A stretch of DNA of 64,000 bases, taken from assembly GCA_934045905.1 (NCBI GenBank), contig OW203762.1, forward strand, positions 11,561,647-11,625,646, given 5' to 3'. Made by a program: the position numbers and the translations under genes. The notes under the pieces are model-generated. The model was not told the DNA's origin. It did no database searches and saw only the letters and a list, made by a program, of their open reading frames with translations. This document shows positions 1-38,146 of the stretch, piece by piece (position 1 is the stretch's first letter; each line of letters opens with the position of its first letter). Source of the DNA: Leuctra nigra. Taxonomy: Eukaryota; Arthropoda; Insecta; Plecoptera; Leuctridae.

Positions 1-790
1 TTGAATACGTAACAATTATTTCTTTGCGGTTAGATAATAGTTAAAGCAATACATGCGAGGTTATACTTAGGGGTTATTTTACTAGGAAAACGCTCTGTGT
101 AACGCGTTGATAAGCGAGCACGGATACGTGCAAAACCTCGAACCATAATTCCTTAAAAGCCGGCAATAATATACCTAAAACAACTGAAATCTAGAAGCAC
201 GATCCACTAAATTATATAAAAAATAGCTGAATTCGCTTCTCATTGCAAGTTATTGCAACAGTTATTGCAAGTCATTGCAACATGATACACACTCATGTGT
301 ATTTATTTCAGTATTTAGGTACGTAGGTATTATGGAATTATTATAAATAAAAAACACAGAGTTTCAAACCACAAAATAGGCCATTATCTAAGTGCTAATA
401 TGAGCAAACATAATTTAAGAAACATTATCCAAACAGTTACTTGCCGTTCCGTATAAAAGAGCTTATTTCTTCTAGCACATTGCTTACCTTACACAAACCT
501 AACACATTGTATCTGATACAAATGAAATAAATATTTCATAAACATAATTTCAATTATCAACCAACCAATCTATTTCTACAATCAAGCAGACATTTCATCG
601 GTCTACAAATAATTTGCTCAGCCTTTGAAAAGATTGGAAGTAAGACTGCATGTTAAAACTCTCATAAACAATAAATACCGATACCTATTAACTACATCTT
701 CAAAAATAATAAAATAAACCCTAAGTATAACCTCGCATGTATTGCTTTAACTATAATCCAACCGCAAAGAAATAATTGTTACGTATTCAA
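1..790. repeat. Short inverted repeat pair flanking a Helitron-like arm
   Basis: Bases 1-72 reappear in reverse complement at about 719-790 with only a few differences. The DNA between them (81-710) is one arm of a separate inverted repeat. The left copy lies outside the CTAG terminus at 82, and the right copy lies inside the 82-1098 element. The arrangement is therefore a rearranged nest rather than a simple foldback. No gene is seen. The start of the outer repeat is cut by the window edge. Confidence 0.7.
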
Positions 791-1098
791 ACAATAATAG
801 ATAGACAGCTGCTTGCTTCCGAGTTGTTTTGAATGGAGCGCATCGGGCGGCCGCAACGGACTCCTCGAACCTACAATGCTATTTATATGAGAAAACGCGA
901 TTTTTTTTTATTTGTGAACGGATCTGTCTCAAAAACTATACAGGTCTAAGTTAGTATGAGATGAAGGTGTGTGCAAAATTTCAGATCGATACGTTGACCG
1001 GTGCGGCCTGGGTTGAACCAGCAAAAAAAAAAAAAAAAAAAAAAACACACACAGAGAAAGTGCCGCAGAGTCAAGTGGAGACGCTCGCTCCGCTCGCT
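82..1098 (-). mobile_element. Helitron-like non-autonomous element
   Basis: On the minus strand the element starts near 1098 with the GCGAGCGGAGCGAGCG motif and ends with AACGC-loop-GCGTT, then TTTTCCTAG, at 82. A short hairpin followed by CTAG is the classic Helitron 3' end. The interior holds a long A tract (1022-1044), so the open frame at 929-1186 is low-complexity. Bases 81-710 recur inverted at 1101-1725, which also ends in CTAG. There is no coding capacity, and it probably relies on Rep/Helicase supplied elsewhere. Confidence 0.6.
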
Positions 1099-1100
1099 TA

Positions 1101-1725
1101 ATTATTTTTGAAGATGTAGTTAATAGGTGTAGGTATTTATTGTTTATGAGAGTTTTAACATGCAGTCTTACTTCCAATCTTTTCAAAGGCTGAACAAATT
1201 ATTTGTAGACCGATGAAATGTCTGCTTGATTGTAGAAATAGATTGGTTGGTTGATAATTGAAATTATGTTTATGAAATATTTATTTCATTTGTATCAGAT
1301 ACAATGTGTTAGGTTTGTGTTAGGTAAGCAATGTGCTAGAAGAAATAAGCTCTTTTATACGGAACGGCAAGTAACTGTTTGGATAATGTTTCTTATGTTT
1401 GCTCATATTAGCACTTAGATAATGGCCTATTTTGTGGTTTGAATCTCTGTATTTTTTATTTATAATAATTCCATAATACCTACGTACCTAAATACTGAAA
1501 TAAATACACATGAGTGTGTATCATGTTGCAATGACTTGCAATAACTGTTGCAATAACTTGCAATGAGAAGCAAATTCGGCTATTTTTTATATAATTTAGT
1601 GGATCGTGCTTCTAGATTTCAGTTGTTTTAGGTATATTATTGCCGGCTTTTAAGGAATTATGGTTCGAGGTTTTGCACGTATCCGTGCTCGCTTATCAAC
1701 GCGTTACACAGAGCGTTTTCCTAGT
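1101..1725 (+). repeat. Inverted second copy of the Helitron-like 3' arm
   Basis: This is close to a perfect reverse complement of 81-710, from the CAAAAATAAT block at 701-710 (matching 1101-1110) out to CTAG at 1721-1724. The two arms are 625-630 bp and are separated by about 390 bp. High arm identity implies recent duplication or gene conversion. The piece lacks the GAGCGAGCG 5' end, so it is a 3'-half copy joined head-to-head to its neighbour. Confidence 0.75.
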
Positions 1726-2422
1726 GCTAATAATTATGACAAAAACTCCCCTCGAGGGTAGAATACAAACACGTGTCCAAGTATGGAGTAAATGAAGCAG
1801 CAACCAAACGGCAAACTAAAAAAAAAAAAAAAAATTATGTACCTTGCTCATCTCTCCACAGAAGGAAACATATTGGGGTATGGTCCTGTTAAAAACCACC
1901 GGAGAGAGTTTTAAACGGACCTTTTTTATGTGACGCCTTAACATTTTTTTTTTATTAAAATATATGTTATTTGCATGAGTTTTCTGTGTTTTGGACAATT
2001 TTTTTAGAATTTTAATTGTACCTATTTAAGAGTTATGGAAATAAGTACTTGCAAACACATGGGTATAAGGACAGGCATGGTACTGTTAAATGGGTTCCTA
2101 ATTAGGCAATTATCATGCCTACATTAATTTTTTTATTTTTAAATGAGAAGGTATGTAATTTTATACATCAGAGTTAGTTTTATGACCCAAGTCCAAAAAG
2201 TATTAAAAAAACTTGACCTATGTTAGAGAAATATAACAGGGACATGAATAATGTAATTTAGGCGGAATAACTCAAATAGTATATTCAGAATATTCGTAAC
2301 ACATTACTGTGGATAAAACAATAATTTAAAAAAAATCGTTTCTGGGTGCCTATTCACGAGTTTATTAAAAATGTTCTAATATGGAAATGAGCCACTGCAC
2401 AATGGATTCAGCTACCTTAACA
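1726..2422. other. Non-coding stretch, no gene seen
   Basis: AT-rich DNA with an A tract at 1819-1834. The open frame at 1816-1998 is short, has no recognisable motif and ends in homopolymer-encoded residues, so I do not call it. No repeat boundary is recognised before the foldback begins at 2423. Confidence 0.5.
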
Positions 2423-2984
2423 AGGTCCGTGAACTTGGCCCCCCCCCCCCCCCCCCCCATGAACGCACTAATTCTGAAATTCTCAATATAATTAGTGTAT
2501 GGCACTGGGATTTAGTATACAAAGTTTCAGAATTAGTGCGTCACTACTTTTGGAGAAAATCGAAAAACCGAAAAATTGAAATGGGGGGGGGGGGGGCAAG
2601 TTCACGCAGCCCCCCCCATGCGAGCAAAATGTCTGAAACTCTCAATATAATTAGTGTATGGCACTGGGATTTAGTGTACAAAGTTTCAGAATTAGTGCGT
2701 CACTACTTTCGGAGTAAATCGAAAAACAACGGCTGATTTTGGGGGGGGGGGGCAAGTTCACGCAGCCCCCCCCCCCCCCCATGCAAGCAAAAATTCTGAA
2801 TTTCTCAATATATTTAGTGTATGGCACTGGGATTTAGTGTACCAAGTTTCAGAAATAGTGCGTCACTACTTTTTGAGGAAATCGAAAAACTAAAAGTGAA
2901 AAATGGGCGGGACCAAATTCTCGAAGAAATTCTGAATTCCCGCCCATGCGAGCTAAAATTCTGACACTCTCCAGAAGGTTGATT

Positions 2985-3064
2985 CGGCACCTCCACATCT
3001 CCTGGAGCTTGATCCGGCACCTCCACATGTCCTGGAGCTTGATCCGGCACCTCCACATGTCCTG
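2985..3064. repeat. 30-bp tandem repeat, three copies (left arm)
   Basis: Three copies of a 30-bp unit (core CACCTCCACATGTCCTGGAG) lie in the left foldback arm. The mirrored block in the right arm (4580-4815) has eight copies, so copy number has diverged between arms of the same element. Confidence 0.8.
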
Positions 3065-3254
3065 GATAGTTAGTGAACACTGGGATAAAGTGTATTAAGT
3101 TGCAGAATTAGTGCGTCACTCTACTCATGAAGAAAATTGAAAAACAAGAATGTTTTTTGTGTAGGGGGGGGGGGGGCTGATACACGCAGTTCCCATCCCC
3201 CCTCGCCCTCTGCGGTATAAAATGCAATAATAAGAAACGTTTGGTATACACACA

Positions 3255-3540
3255 GCTACACAGGTCAAGTAGTTGGTACAAAACTACGCTGGTCAAGCAG
3301 CTTATTAAGAGGCTAGTGGAACTCAACTCCACTGGTCAAGTAGTTGATTCAGAGGTCAGTGGTACACAACTACACTTGTCAAGTAGTTGTTTCAGAGGTC
3401 AGTGGTACACAACTACACTGGTCAACTAGTTTACAACTACACTGGTCAAGTAGTTGATTCATATGCGTGTGTCACACAACTACACTGGTCAACTAGTTTA
3501 CAACTACACTGGTCAAGTAGTTGATTCAGAGGTCAGTGGT
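3255..3540. repeat. Imperfect tandem repeat of about 40-50 bp (left arm)
   Basis: Repeats built on 'actggtcaagtagttgatt' and 'gaggtcagtggtacacaac'. The inverted counterpart lies at 4048-4390. It has no coding meaning. Confidence 0.7.
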
Positions 3541-4048
3541 AGAGGCGTGCGCACGGGGGGGGGGGGGGCCGGGGGGGCCTTGGATAAAATGTGGTCCTCA
3601 GAGTGTCAAAATTTTGTTTTAAAAGGGTTTAAACAAAAAATCTCCCAGCGGGGCAGACTGGAGTTGCTCAAATTACTGGAGGTTGATCAAAAACACAATA
3701 TTTTGGAAAACAACGCTACCATCCAAAAACAGATATTTTCATGAATTTCGAGGTTTTTCCTCAATTTTTTTTCAATGCACCTTAAAACGTCTCAAATTCA
3801 TTTTGAAGTGCCAAAATACTAAAAACTAATGAATTTGTAAAGAAAATGCTCCTCAGTACGTCTCAAAATTGATTTCAAAGTGTCCAAAAACCAAAAAACG
3901 CCCTGCGGGGCAAGGTGGGCGGCGCGCCCCCCACGCCCCATTTTCACCCGTGGCAATTTTTTTCCCTTAGTCTTTCCCCCCCCTGTCATTAATCCTGCCG
4001 GCGCCCATTTTGGCCCCTCCTAATGATTTCTCCTGCGCACGCCTATGG
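3541..4048. mobile_element. Putative MITE forming the foldback loop
   Basis: The centre of the foldback begins with GAGGCGTGCGCACGG (about 3543) and ends with CTGCGCACGCCTATGG (about 4049), an inverted pair about 12 bp long inside a tandem repeat unit. The interior is unrelated to the arms and contains GC-rich patches, including a G run and 'ggcgcgcccccc'. It looks like a small TIR element inserted at the palindrome centre. Its superfamily is not determinable by eye. Confidence 0.5.
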
Positions 4049-4049
4049 A

Positions 4050-4390
4050 CACAACTACACTGGTCAAGTAGTTGATTCAGAAGTCTGTGGTACACAACTA
4101 CACTGGTCAAGTAGTTTGACTAGTGTAGTTGAGTACCACTCGCCTCCAACAACTTGACCAGTGTTTGTGTGACACACGCATCTGAATCAACTACTTGACC
4201 AGTGTAGTTGTAAACTAGTTGACCAGTGTAGTTGTGTACCACTGACCTCTGAATCAACTGCTTGACCAGTGTAGTTGAGTACCACTGACCTCTGAATCAA
4301 CTACTTGACCAGTGGAGTTGAGTTCCACTAGCCTCTTAATAAGCTGCTTGACCAGCGTAGTTTTGTACCAACTTCTTGACCTGTGTAGCT
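4050..4390. repeat. Tandem repeat of right foldback arm
   Basis: Mirror image of 3255-3540, with the same CAAGTAGTTGATTCAGA-type units in inverse orientation. It continues into DNA that mirrors 3130-3250. Confidence 0.7.
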
Positions 4391-4579
4391 GTGTGTATAC
4401 CAAACGTTTCTTATTATTGCATTTTATACCGCAGAGGGCGAGGGGGGATGGGAACTGCGTGTATCAGCCCCCCCCCCCCCCTACACAAAAAACATTCTTG
4501 TTTTTCAATTTTCTTCATGAGTAGAGTGACGCACTAATTCTGCAACTTAATACACTTTATCCCAGTGTTCACTAACTAT

Positions 4580-4815
4580 CCAGGACATGTGGAGGTGCCG
4601 GATCAAGCTCCAGGAGATGTGGAGGTGCCGGATCAACCTCCAGGAATGTGGAGGTGCCGGATCAAGCTCCAGGACATGTGGAGGTGCCGGATCAAGCTCC
4701 AGGAGATGTGGAGGTGCCGGATCAACCTCCAGGACATGTGAAGGTGCCGGATCAAGCTCCAGGACATGTGGAGGTGCCGGATCAAGCTCCAGGAGATGTG
4801 GAGGTGCCGGATCAA
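4580..4815. repeat. 30-bp tandem repeat, eight copies (right arm)
   Basis: Eight units with core GTGGAGGTGCCGGATCAA. They alternate between CATG/AAGCT and GATG/AACCT subtypes in a partly regular order, suggesting expansion of a multi-unit block. The open frames on both strands here are translations of the repeat, not genes. Confidence 0.85.
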
Positions 4816-4846
4816 CCTTCTGGAGAGTGTCAGAATTTTAGCTCGC

Positions 4847-4853
4847 ATGGGCG
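4847..4853. repeat. LINE target-site duplication, left copy
   Basis: ATGGGCG at 4847-4853 matches 9851-9857, immediately after the LINE's A-rich tail. Removing 4854-9850 and one copy restores continuity with the inverted left arm around 2905-2950. Confidence 0.8.
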
Positions 4854-5148
4854 CCACAAGTCACCACAAGGCCGTGGTTTGATACAGTTGGAAGGAAGAA
4901 CTGCTGCTGAATTAATTGTATTTTATGGAAATTCAGTACTGTTTGTGATTTGAAGAGCATCAACTTTGGAAGGAAAGGCAAGAGGAACAATTTGAGGTAA
5001 AAATCGTGAAAATTGAATGTTTTTTGGTTATATAATTTGAATGCCAATGTAAATTCATTGAGTCCACTAATTAGAATTTATTGTGAGACAAAGGAACATT
5101 GTTCACGGTGAAGTGGATTGTGATTTTTAAAATCAAGGCCACTAGAGC
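4854..5148 (+). other. LINE 5' untranslated leader
   Basis: About 295 bp between the target-site duplication and the first ORF1 ATG (5149). No open frame of note and no recognisable promoter motif. Confidence 0.6.
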
Positions 5149-6659
5149 ATGGAGAGGAATTTACGATCAAAAAAGAAGGGAGATTTGAGTGCAGGGGCTA
5201 AGAAGGATAAGAACAGCAGAAGAAGCAGAACGAGGGAAACTTCACCAGGAAAAGAAGTGGAAACACAGCAAGTTCAAACAAAGCTTGTAAGTAAATCAAA
5301 CTCGTTGTTGGGACCGCAATGTGATCATGATTTCTTGTGACAGAGGTTAAGGAAATGAGAGAAGAAATGAAAGAGCTTAGAAATGAGGTGAAAGAACTTA
5401 GTAAGAAGTCAGAAAGGGAAAAGAATGAAGCTTGTGACATGTTTGGAGATGTAATACTATGGGAAATGGAAATGGAGGAAAAGGTTAAACATTTGAATGA
5501 AATATTATGTATGAATGAAAGAGAAAATCGATTAGCATGTGTGCAGATAGCCGTTTGGAAAGAAGAACTTGAATCTAAGAGCAACAAGATCTTGATGGAA
5601 ATATACCGATTGGAACAAGAGTATATTGGAGAGCAAGTTAAAGAGATTAAGAGGAGGGAAGCTGAGTGTTCAGATAGTATGGACATCAGAATGAAAAGTT
5701 TGGAAGAAATGAATGAGATGGTTGATAGGTCTGGAATATTGGTGATAGAAAGAGAAGAAACGCAGGAAGGGTCAACATGTGGAATAAATTTGATTGAGAA
5801 GGCAATAACTATTCAAGAAGAAGACAATTCAGAGGAAGGAGGGATTGAAGGGTTACAATCTTGTCTAGGAGTGACTGAAAATGAACGAGGTGAACAACTC
5901 GTTGAGAACACAACTACTATTATTCAGGAAGAGGAAGTAAATTCAGAGGAAGAAGGACATGGAGGGTTACAGCCTCTGACAGGAGTAACGGAAAATGAAC
6001 GTTTTGGGCAGAGCGTGACTCTATTGATGGGCGATGTGAGCAAAAGTGAGGCCGAGGAGTTCTGCAAAGAAGAAGGAAATGAGGCAAGAATTGATCCGGG
6101 AATCAGAATACAGGAGATGGCAATAAGAATGAAAAGTCAGTTTTATTCCAGTAGTAGGAATAATGCCAAGACTGTCTTATTGAAGATTGGGAATGCGGAT
6201 GTGAGAGCTGGAAGAAACAGGATTGAGATAATGAAGGACTTCGAAGAATTATTGCATGCAGCATGGGTATTTTTCGGTCCAAATGTAGAGATAATTCTTT
6301 TTGGACTTCAAAGTGAATCAGGAAAGTTCCTTAATAAAGAAATTAAATTCATTAGTGAGGGTATGGGTTGTGAATTCATAGAGATTGAATATACACCAGG
6401 ATATAAAACGAACAGATGGGAGTGGCAGAAGGAAGTTGGACGAAAGATGAGAATGGATATGGAAGGAAACGTTGGAGTAAAATCAATGTCTTTTATCAAC
6501 ACAAGTTGGAAAAAGGGATGGTATAATAGAAATGCAGTGGAAACAGAAGTTAATGGAATGAGTACTGGAACTATAACTATACAGCGAGATGAAGAGAATG
6601 AGCACAGGTCAGGGAATCAGGTTTTTTGGAGTCGAGTTGTGAAGAGAAGAACCAGGTGA
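5149..6659 (+). CDS. LINE ORF1 (coiled-coil, gag-like), frame-shifted near its start
   Basis: The ATG at 5149 opens a very basic N-terminus (many Lys/Arg) that ends at a stop at 5338-5340. The rest of ORF1 continues in another frame to 6659 (about 440 residues). Between them, GTAAGT at 5287 and an AG at 5345 would remove 59 nt and join the frames exactly (...TKL|VKEMREE...). A simple indel is the plainer explanation. The body begins with heptad-rich Glu/Lys sequence typical of a coiled coil, then an acidic central region, then a more hydrophobic C-terminal domain I do not recognise. Its expected role is RNA binding and RNP assembly, as for LINE ORF1 proteins generally. Confidence 0.75.
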
Positions 6660-6724
6660 CTCTCGTCGAAGAGACCGGAGGACGGAATACGAAAGAAAGG
6701 AATAAAGGGAAGAGAAAAGGGGGA

Positions 6725-9700
6725 ATGAAAGTGAGAATGAATGAAGGAAAGAAAATAGGAAAAATAACAGAGTTCAGCATTGGAACGTTGAATATAGAAA
6801 CTTTAAATGGTAAGATTCATGAGATTGTGGATGTGATGAAGGAGAAGAAATTGAATATAATGGGTCTGAGCGAGTCAAAGTGGAAGGGACAAGGAGAGAA
6901 GCAGTTGAGAGAAGGTTACAAGTTGTGGTGGTCAGGGGGAGAAGAAGGAAAGAATGGGGTTGCAGTTGTTGTGGATCCGAGTTTAAAGGACTGTGTCATT
7001 GATGTGCAGTATACTAATGATAGAATCATGGCAATGAAGATAAAGGTTAATAAGAGTTCTGTTGTGGAAATACTTCAAGTGTATGCGCCTCAGACGGGAA
7101 GACCAGTGGAAGAAAAAGAATCATTTATTGAAGACTTGGAAAGGGTTCTAATAACAAAGAAGAATGTAATATTGATTGGAGACTTCAATGCTAAGATTGG
7201 GATTGATAAGACTGGATACGAAGGCATCATGGGTGATTTTGGTCTTGGCAGCAGAAACAGAGATGGTGAGAAGTTGCTAGAGTTGTGTGGCAGAAACTCG
7301 CTTCAAATTGGAAATAGCTTGTTTAAAAAGAGGAAAAGTCATCAGATCACGAGGTACGGTTACGGAGAAGATCGAACCGAATCAGTAATTGATTATATTT
7401 GTATTGGGAGAGACATTGGCAAGTTTCTAATGGATGTGCGAGTTTTCCCATCAGTAGCTATTGACAGCGATCATAGATTATTGGTGGGGAAGTTTAGAAT
7501 TGAAATGCCTAGACGCTTGATCAGGTATAAAAATAAAAGACTTAAGATTTGGAAACTTCAAGAAAAAGAAGTTCGAATAGAGTTCATACAGGAACTTTGT
7601 ATGAGGCAACCAATGGGAGATGTCAAGGAAGTGGAAGAGGAATGGAATGATTTTAAATCAGCGTTTGTTGATTGTACAGAGAAAGTGTGTGGAAGGGCGA
7701 GAGGAAGAAAGAAGGAAAAGGAGACCAGATGGTGGAATGAAAGAGTACGAGAAGCGGTTGCTGAAAAACGTCGAGCCTGGCAAAAGAAGGAATTGCAAAA
7801 TTCATTAGAAAATGCTATATTTTACAGAAGATGTAAGTGTAGAGTACAGAGGATTGTTGGTGAAGAAAAGAAGAAATCTATGGAAGAGTTAGCAGTGAAA
7901 CTGGAACTTGATTTTGAAGGAAACAAGAAAATGTTATACAGTATAATTAAATCAAGAAGACAGCAACGGGACAACCAGTCCTATATGAAAAACGATAGAG
8001 GTGAAATGATTACAAATACAAGGGAAATATTATGTTTATGGCAGAAATATTTTTCAGATTTGTTGAATGTAAAAGATGATGATATGACAACGAGCAAGAT
8101 AACAGATGCTGTAGAAGAAGAGGATCATTATGTGAATGAGGACGATGAAAATAGGGTACAGGAAGAACAGGATTTGAGTGAGGCGGAAGTATATCGGGCT
8201 TTATACGATATGAAGAATGGAAGATCACCGGGGTGGGATGAAGTAACAATGGATATGGTGAAAGCAGCTGGGGAAGTTGGAATGAAATGGCTATATCGTG
8301 TAATAAAAGCTGTTTGGATGCAGAAAAAGGTTCCAGATGATTGGGGCAAAGGAATTATTGTGCCTTTGTTCAAGAAAGGGGACAAGAAGAAATGTTCTAA
8401 TTACAGAGGAGTTACTCTAATGTCTCAGACAGCCAAGGTATTTGAGAAAGTATTAGAATTCAGGGTATCGGAAATGATTGAAGATGGGTTAAGAGAAGAA
8501 CATTGTGGATTTAGGAAGAGGAGATCAACGATAGATGCATTGTTTGCAGTGAGAAGAATAATGGAGAGAAGATGGGACGGAAATGAAGAAATGAAAATGG
8601 TTTTCCTTGATTTGGAAAAGGCGTATGATCGTTTACCAAGAATGAGGGTGTGGGAATGTTTAAAAACGAAGGGTGTTGGTTTAGGAATGATTGGAAGGAT
8701 TCAAAGTTTGTACAGGGATAGTTCAAGTTGTGTGCAAACTGAGATTGGGACGTCAGAATGGTTTCAGGTTGGTGAGGGATTAAGACAGGGTAGTGTGTTG
8801 TCACCAACATTATTTCTGGTGGTAATGGATGAAATGTTGAGAAGAGTGGAACCGACAGGAGAAGATACAAGAACTATAATCTACGCGGATGACATCATGG
8901 TATGGGGGGAGAGTAGTGAGGAGGTTCAGAAGAAGGTTGACGAATGGAGCAGAGTGACAGAAGAGTTTGGTCTGAAGATAAGCCTGGAGAAGAGCGAGGT
9001 GTTAGTCATGGAGAGAAAGGCAAATGTTATGGATCGGAGCAGGATTAGAGTGAGGGGACAAGAACTGCAAGAGAAGAAAGAATTTAAATACCTGGGCAGT
9101 ATGTTAACCAATAATGCAACTATTGGGAGAGAAATCCAAGCAAGAATAGTTAAGGCTGAAGGTTTCTATCAGTCAGTAAGAAAATTGCTTTGGAGCGCAG
9201 AATTCCCATTAAGATGTAAACTGTTGATATTTAAACAGTACTTCTTACCAATATTAACATATGGAGCTGTTTCCTGAAATGTTGGGGAGAAAGAGGTTGG
9301 CCAGCTACAAGCTTCAGAGATGAAATTTCTTAGAAGTGCAAAAGGAGTGACTAAGTTGGACAGAATTAGAAGTTCAAAGATTAGGAAGGAATTGGGTGTG
9401 GAGAGATTGGGATTTAAGTTGGGGAGGGAGAGATTGAGGTGGTTTGGTAACATGAAGAGAATGGATATTGGAAGGATGGCCAGAACAGAGTTGGAAGCAA
9501 TAAATGTGATAAGAAAGAGAAGTGTTGGAAGGCCTAGAGCACAGTGGAAGAGTTTGATTGAAGAAGATGTGAGTGCAAGAGGAGAAGACTGGAAGATGGT
9601 TGAGGGGGAAAGTTGGTGGGAAAATAGCGACATATGGAATGGTTTAATTATGAAGATGGAGGAGGAAGAAAGTGAGGAGGAAGAAGATGAAGAAATATCA

Positions 9701-9733
9701 ACCGGTCCGGCTAGCCGATTGAGAAATTTATAG
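6725..9733 (+). pseudogene. LINE ORF2: endonuclease-reverse transcriptase with one internal stop
   Basis: The first in-frame ATG is 6725; the open frame itself extends upstream to 6626 and overlaps the end of ORF1. The frame runs 1,002 codons to 9733, broken only by TGA at 9275-9277 (codon 851). At that point a Trp TGG to TGA change is the simplest reading, since both sides stay in the same frame. The APE endonuclease has SESKW near residue 47, GDFNAKIG near 152 and DSDHR near 247. The reverse transcriptase has palm motifs FLDLEKAYDR, LRQGSVLSPTLF and YADD (about residue 719). The C-terminal region contains LRWFGN and GRPRAQW, then an acidic tail. The copy is probably inactive unless read through. 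Confidence 0.9.
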
Positions 9734-9850
9734 CCTTAGTATGTCTGGTTAGGCAGTGAATGTAATTATGTAATGTAATTTATGAATTGTCTTACCCCCT
9801 GACCCAAATAATATTTGGAACCAGGGTTTGGAAATAAAAAAAATAAAAAA

Positions 9851-9857
9851 ATGGGCG
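9851..9857. repeat. LINE target-site duplication, right copy
   Basis: ATGGGCG directly after the A-rich LINE tail, identical to 4847-4853. Confidence 0.8.
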
Positions 9858-10382
9858 GGGCTTCGTGAATTTGGTCCCGCCCATTTTTCACTTTTAGTTT
9901 TTCGATTTCCTCAAAAAGTAGTGACGCACTAATTCTGAAACTTGGTACACTAAATCCCAGTGCCATACACTAAATATATTGAGAAATTCAGAATTTTTGC
10001 TTGCATGGGGGGGGGGGGGGGCTGCGTGAACTTGCCCCCCCCCCCCAAAAAAAAATCGGACATTGTTTTTCGTTTTTCTCCAAAAGTAGTGACGCACTAA
10101 TTCTGAAACTTGGTACACTAAATCCCAGTGCCATACACTAATTATATTGAGAATTTCAGAAATTTTGCTCGCATGGGGGGGGGGGGGGGGCTGCGTGAAC
10201 TTGGCCCCCCCCCCCAAAAAAAAATCAGCCGTTGTTTTTCGATTTACTCCGAAAGTAGTGACGCACTAATTCTGAAACTTTGTACACTAAATCCCAGTGC
10301 CATACACTAATTATATTGAGTATTTCGGAATTAGTGCGTTCATGGGGGGGGGGGGGGGGGGGGGGGGCAAGTTCACGGACCT
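9858..10382. repeat. Distal right arm of the foldback (three units)
   Basis: Mirror of 2423-2935. Three units each contain 'agtgacgcactaattctgaa', 'taaatcccagtgccatacac' and a G or C run of 13-30 bases. Homopolymer lengths differ from the left arm, as expected for slippage. Confidence 0.85.
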
Positions 10383-10532
10383 AATTTAACATTGAACAAA
10401 CAAACTTTTTACCAACTTTCGCCTAGCCGAACATTTTCGCTGCGGTTTCAACTCCGAGAATAGGCACCCTGGTTGTGCTACGACACACGGGAACTGACGC
10501 AACAATGTCCGAGTTGCAGTAATATCAAGGTC

Positions 10533-37310
<26,778 letters not shown>

Positions 37311-37679
37311 ACACCTCACAGTGACAGTGGCACAGAAGGACAGAGGGCAGGAGGTTAGAGGATAGAACGACAGTTCAGATAATCCCATGCATCATATGCT
37401 GTGATGGAGTGATATTATTCAGAACGGAACTTGATATAAAAAAGAGATAATTAATTTAATGCAAAAAATCTATACCAAATGTATTCATAATTTTAAGTTT
37501 TTACTACCTATTAGATATTATATAGCTCATGTTAAGAGCCATGCTACACGTTTTTTTTATTATTATTACGATGAATAGAAAAAGGAAATGAGGTAATCGT
37601 GGTACAGTTGTGCACTCTACATGCTTTTTCATATAAATTCTCAAGAAATGAAATGAAAACTTAGAAAGTGTTCTTAACA

Positions 37680-37685
37680 AATAAA
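37680..37685 (+). terminator. Candidate polyadenylation signal for the gd-like gene
   Basis: AATAAA 370 bp after the stop codon. No stronger candidate lies closer. Confidence 0.45.
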
Positions 37686-38146
37686 ATGTAATCTTGTGCG
37701 ACATAGTCAGGAATATTGGTATTTTTTGTGTACACTTACTTGGTCCCGCACATGGGTCCCGTTGGTCTCATGTACAAATATGCAGAACGTAGGAAGCATC
37801 TGCGCTTCCTATGTGCGTAGGAAGCGATCGTAGCTGGCCAATATAGTAGCACTCAACAAATAATAAAACGGTGTTTGAAAAAAATTGATTGGATGAAAAA
37901 AATGTGATGCCATTATCAGATGAAGTCTATTCTAACTCGTCATCTACCTCTAGTAGTTGAGCTCTGATTTCGTTGATAATAACAAGGGTTGCGATTGTCA
38001 AGAGACCTAACCGCCAGCCAATTCGTTTCGTTCAAATAGCGTTTTATGATTTGTTGGGTGTACCTTCTAGCATTTGCCTGTCGACTGAAGGAATCTACGA
38101 AAAGTAAAATATGACGCGATTGGCAAGGGACAGCTGACGTAAAGGT
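37686..38146. other. Intergenic, no gene seen
   Basis: About 460 bp including an imperfect local repeat 'cgtaggaagc' at about 37790-37830. The 104-codon minus-strand frame (37940-38254) runs into the minisatellite and is not credible. Confidence 0.4.

Larger units (their letters stand above)
4854..9850 (+). mobile_element. Near full-length APE-type non-LTR retrotransposon (RTE-like LINE)
   Basis: A 5.0-kb element with a 5' leader of about 295 bp, two overlapping ORFs, a 3' UTR of about 115 bp and a tail of AAATAAAAA character. It is flanked by the 7-bp duplication ATGGGCG. ORF2 carries an apurinic-type endonuclease and a reverse transcriptase with a YADD box; no RNase H region is evident. 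The C-terminal 'LRWFGN..RM...GRPRAQW' style region fits RTE and related clades, but the clade call is from memory. Only one clear disabling change is seen in ORF2, so the insertion looks young. Confidence 0.9.
2423..10382. mobile_element. Large foldback element with poly-G/C tracts, interrupted by a LINE
   Basis: The outer ends are inverted copies of AGGTCCGTGAACTTG followed by a long C (left) or G (right) run, at 2423 and 10382. Each arm then carries three copies of a roughly 150-170-bp unit. The unit contains a 'cactaattctgaa' block, the phrase 'gtatggcactgggattta' and a poly-G/C run. The left arm continues to about 3540; the right arm runs 4050-4853 and resumes at 9858. Removing the LINE (4854-9850) restores a continuous palindrome of about 3 kb. 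There is no transposase, and the short frames in it (2536-2736, 9894-10217) are repeat artefacts. Confidence 0.8.

Noticed and set aside
4312..5047. Frames over 4312-4524, 4587-4841 and 4648-4953
   Set aside because: They lie in foldback and 30-bp tandem repeat DNA and appear on both strands at once.
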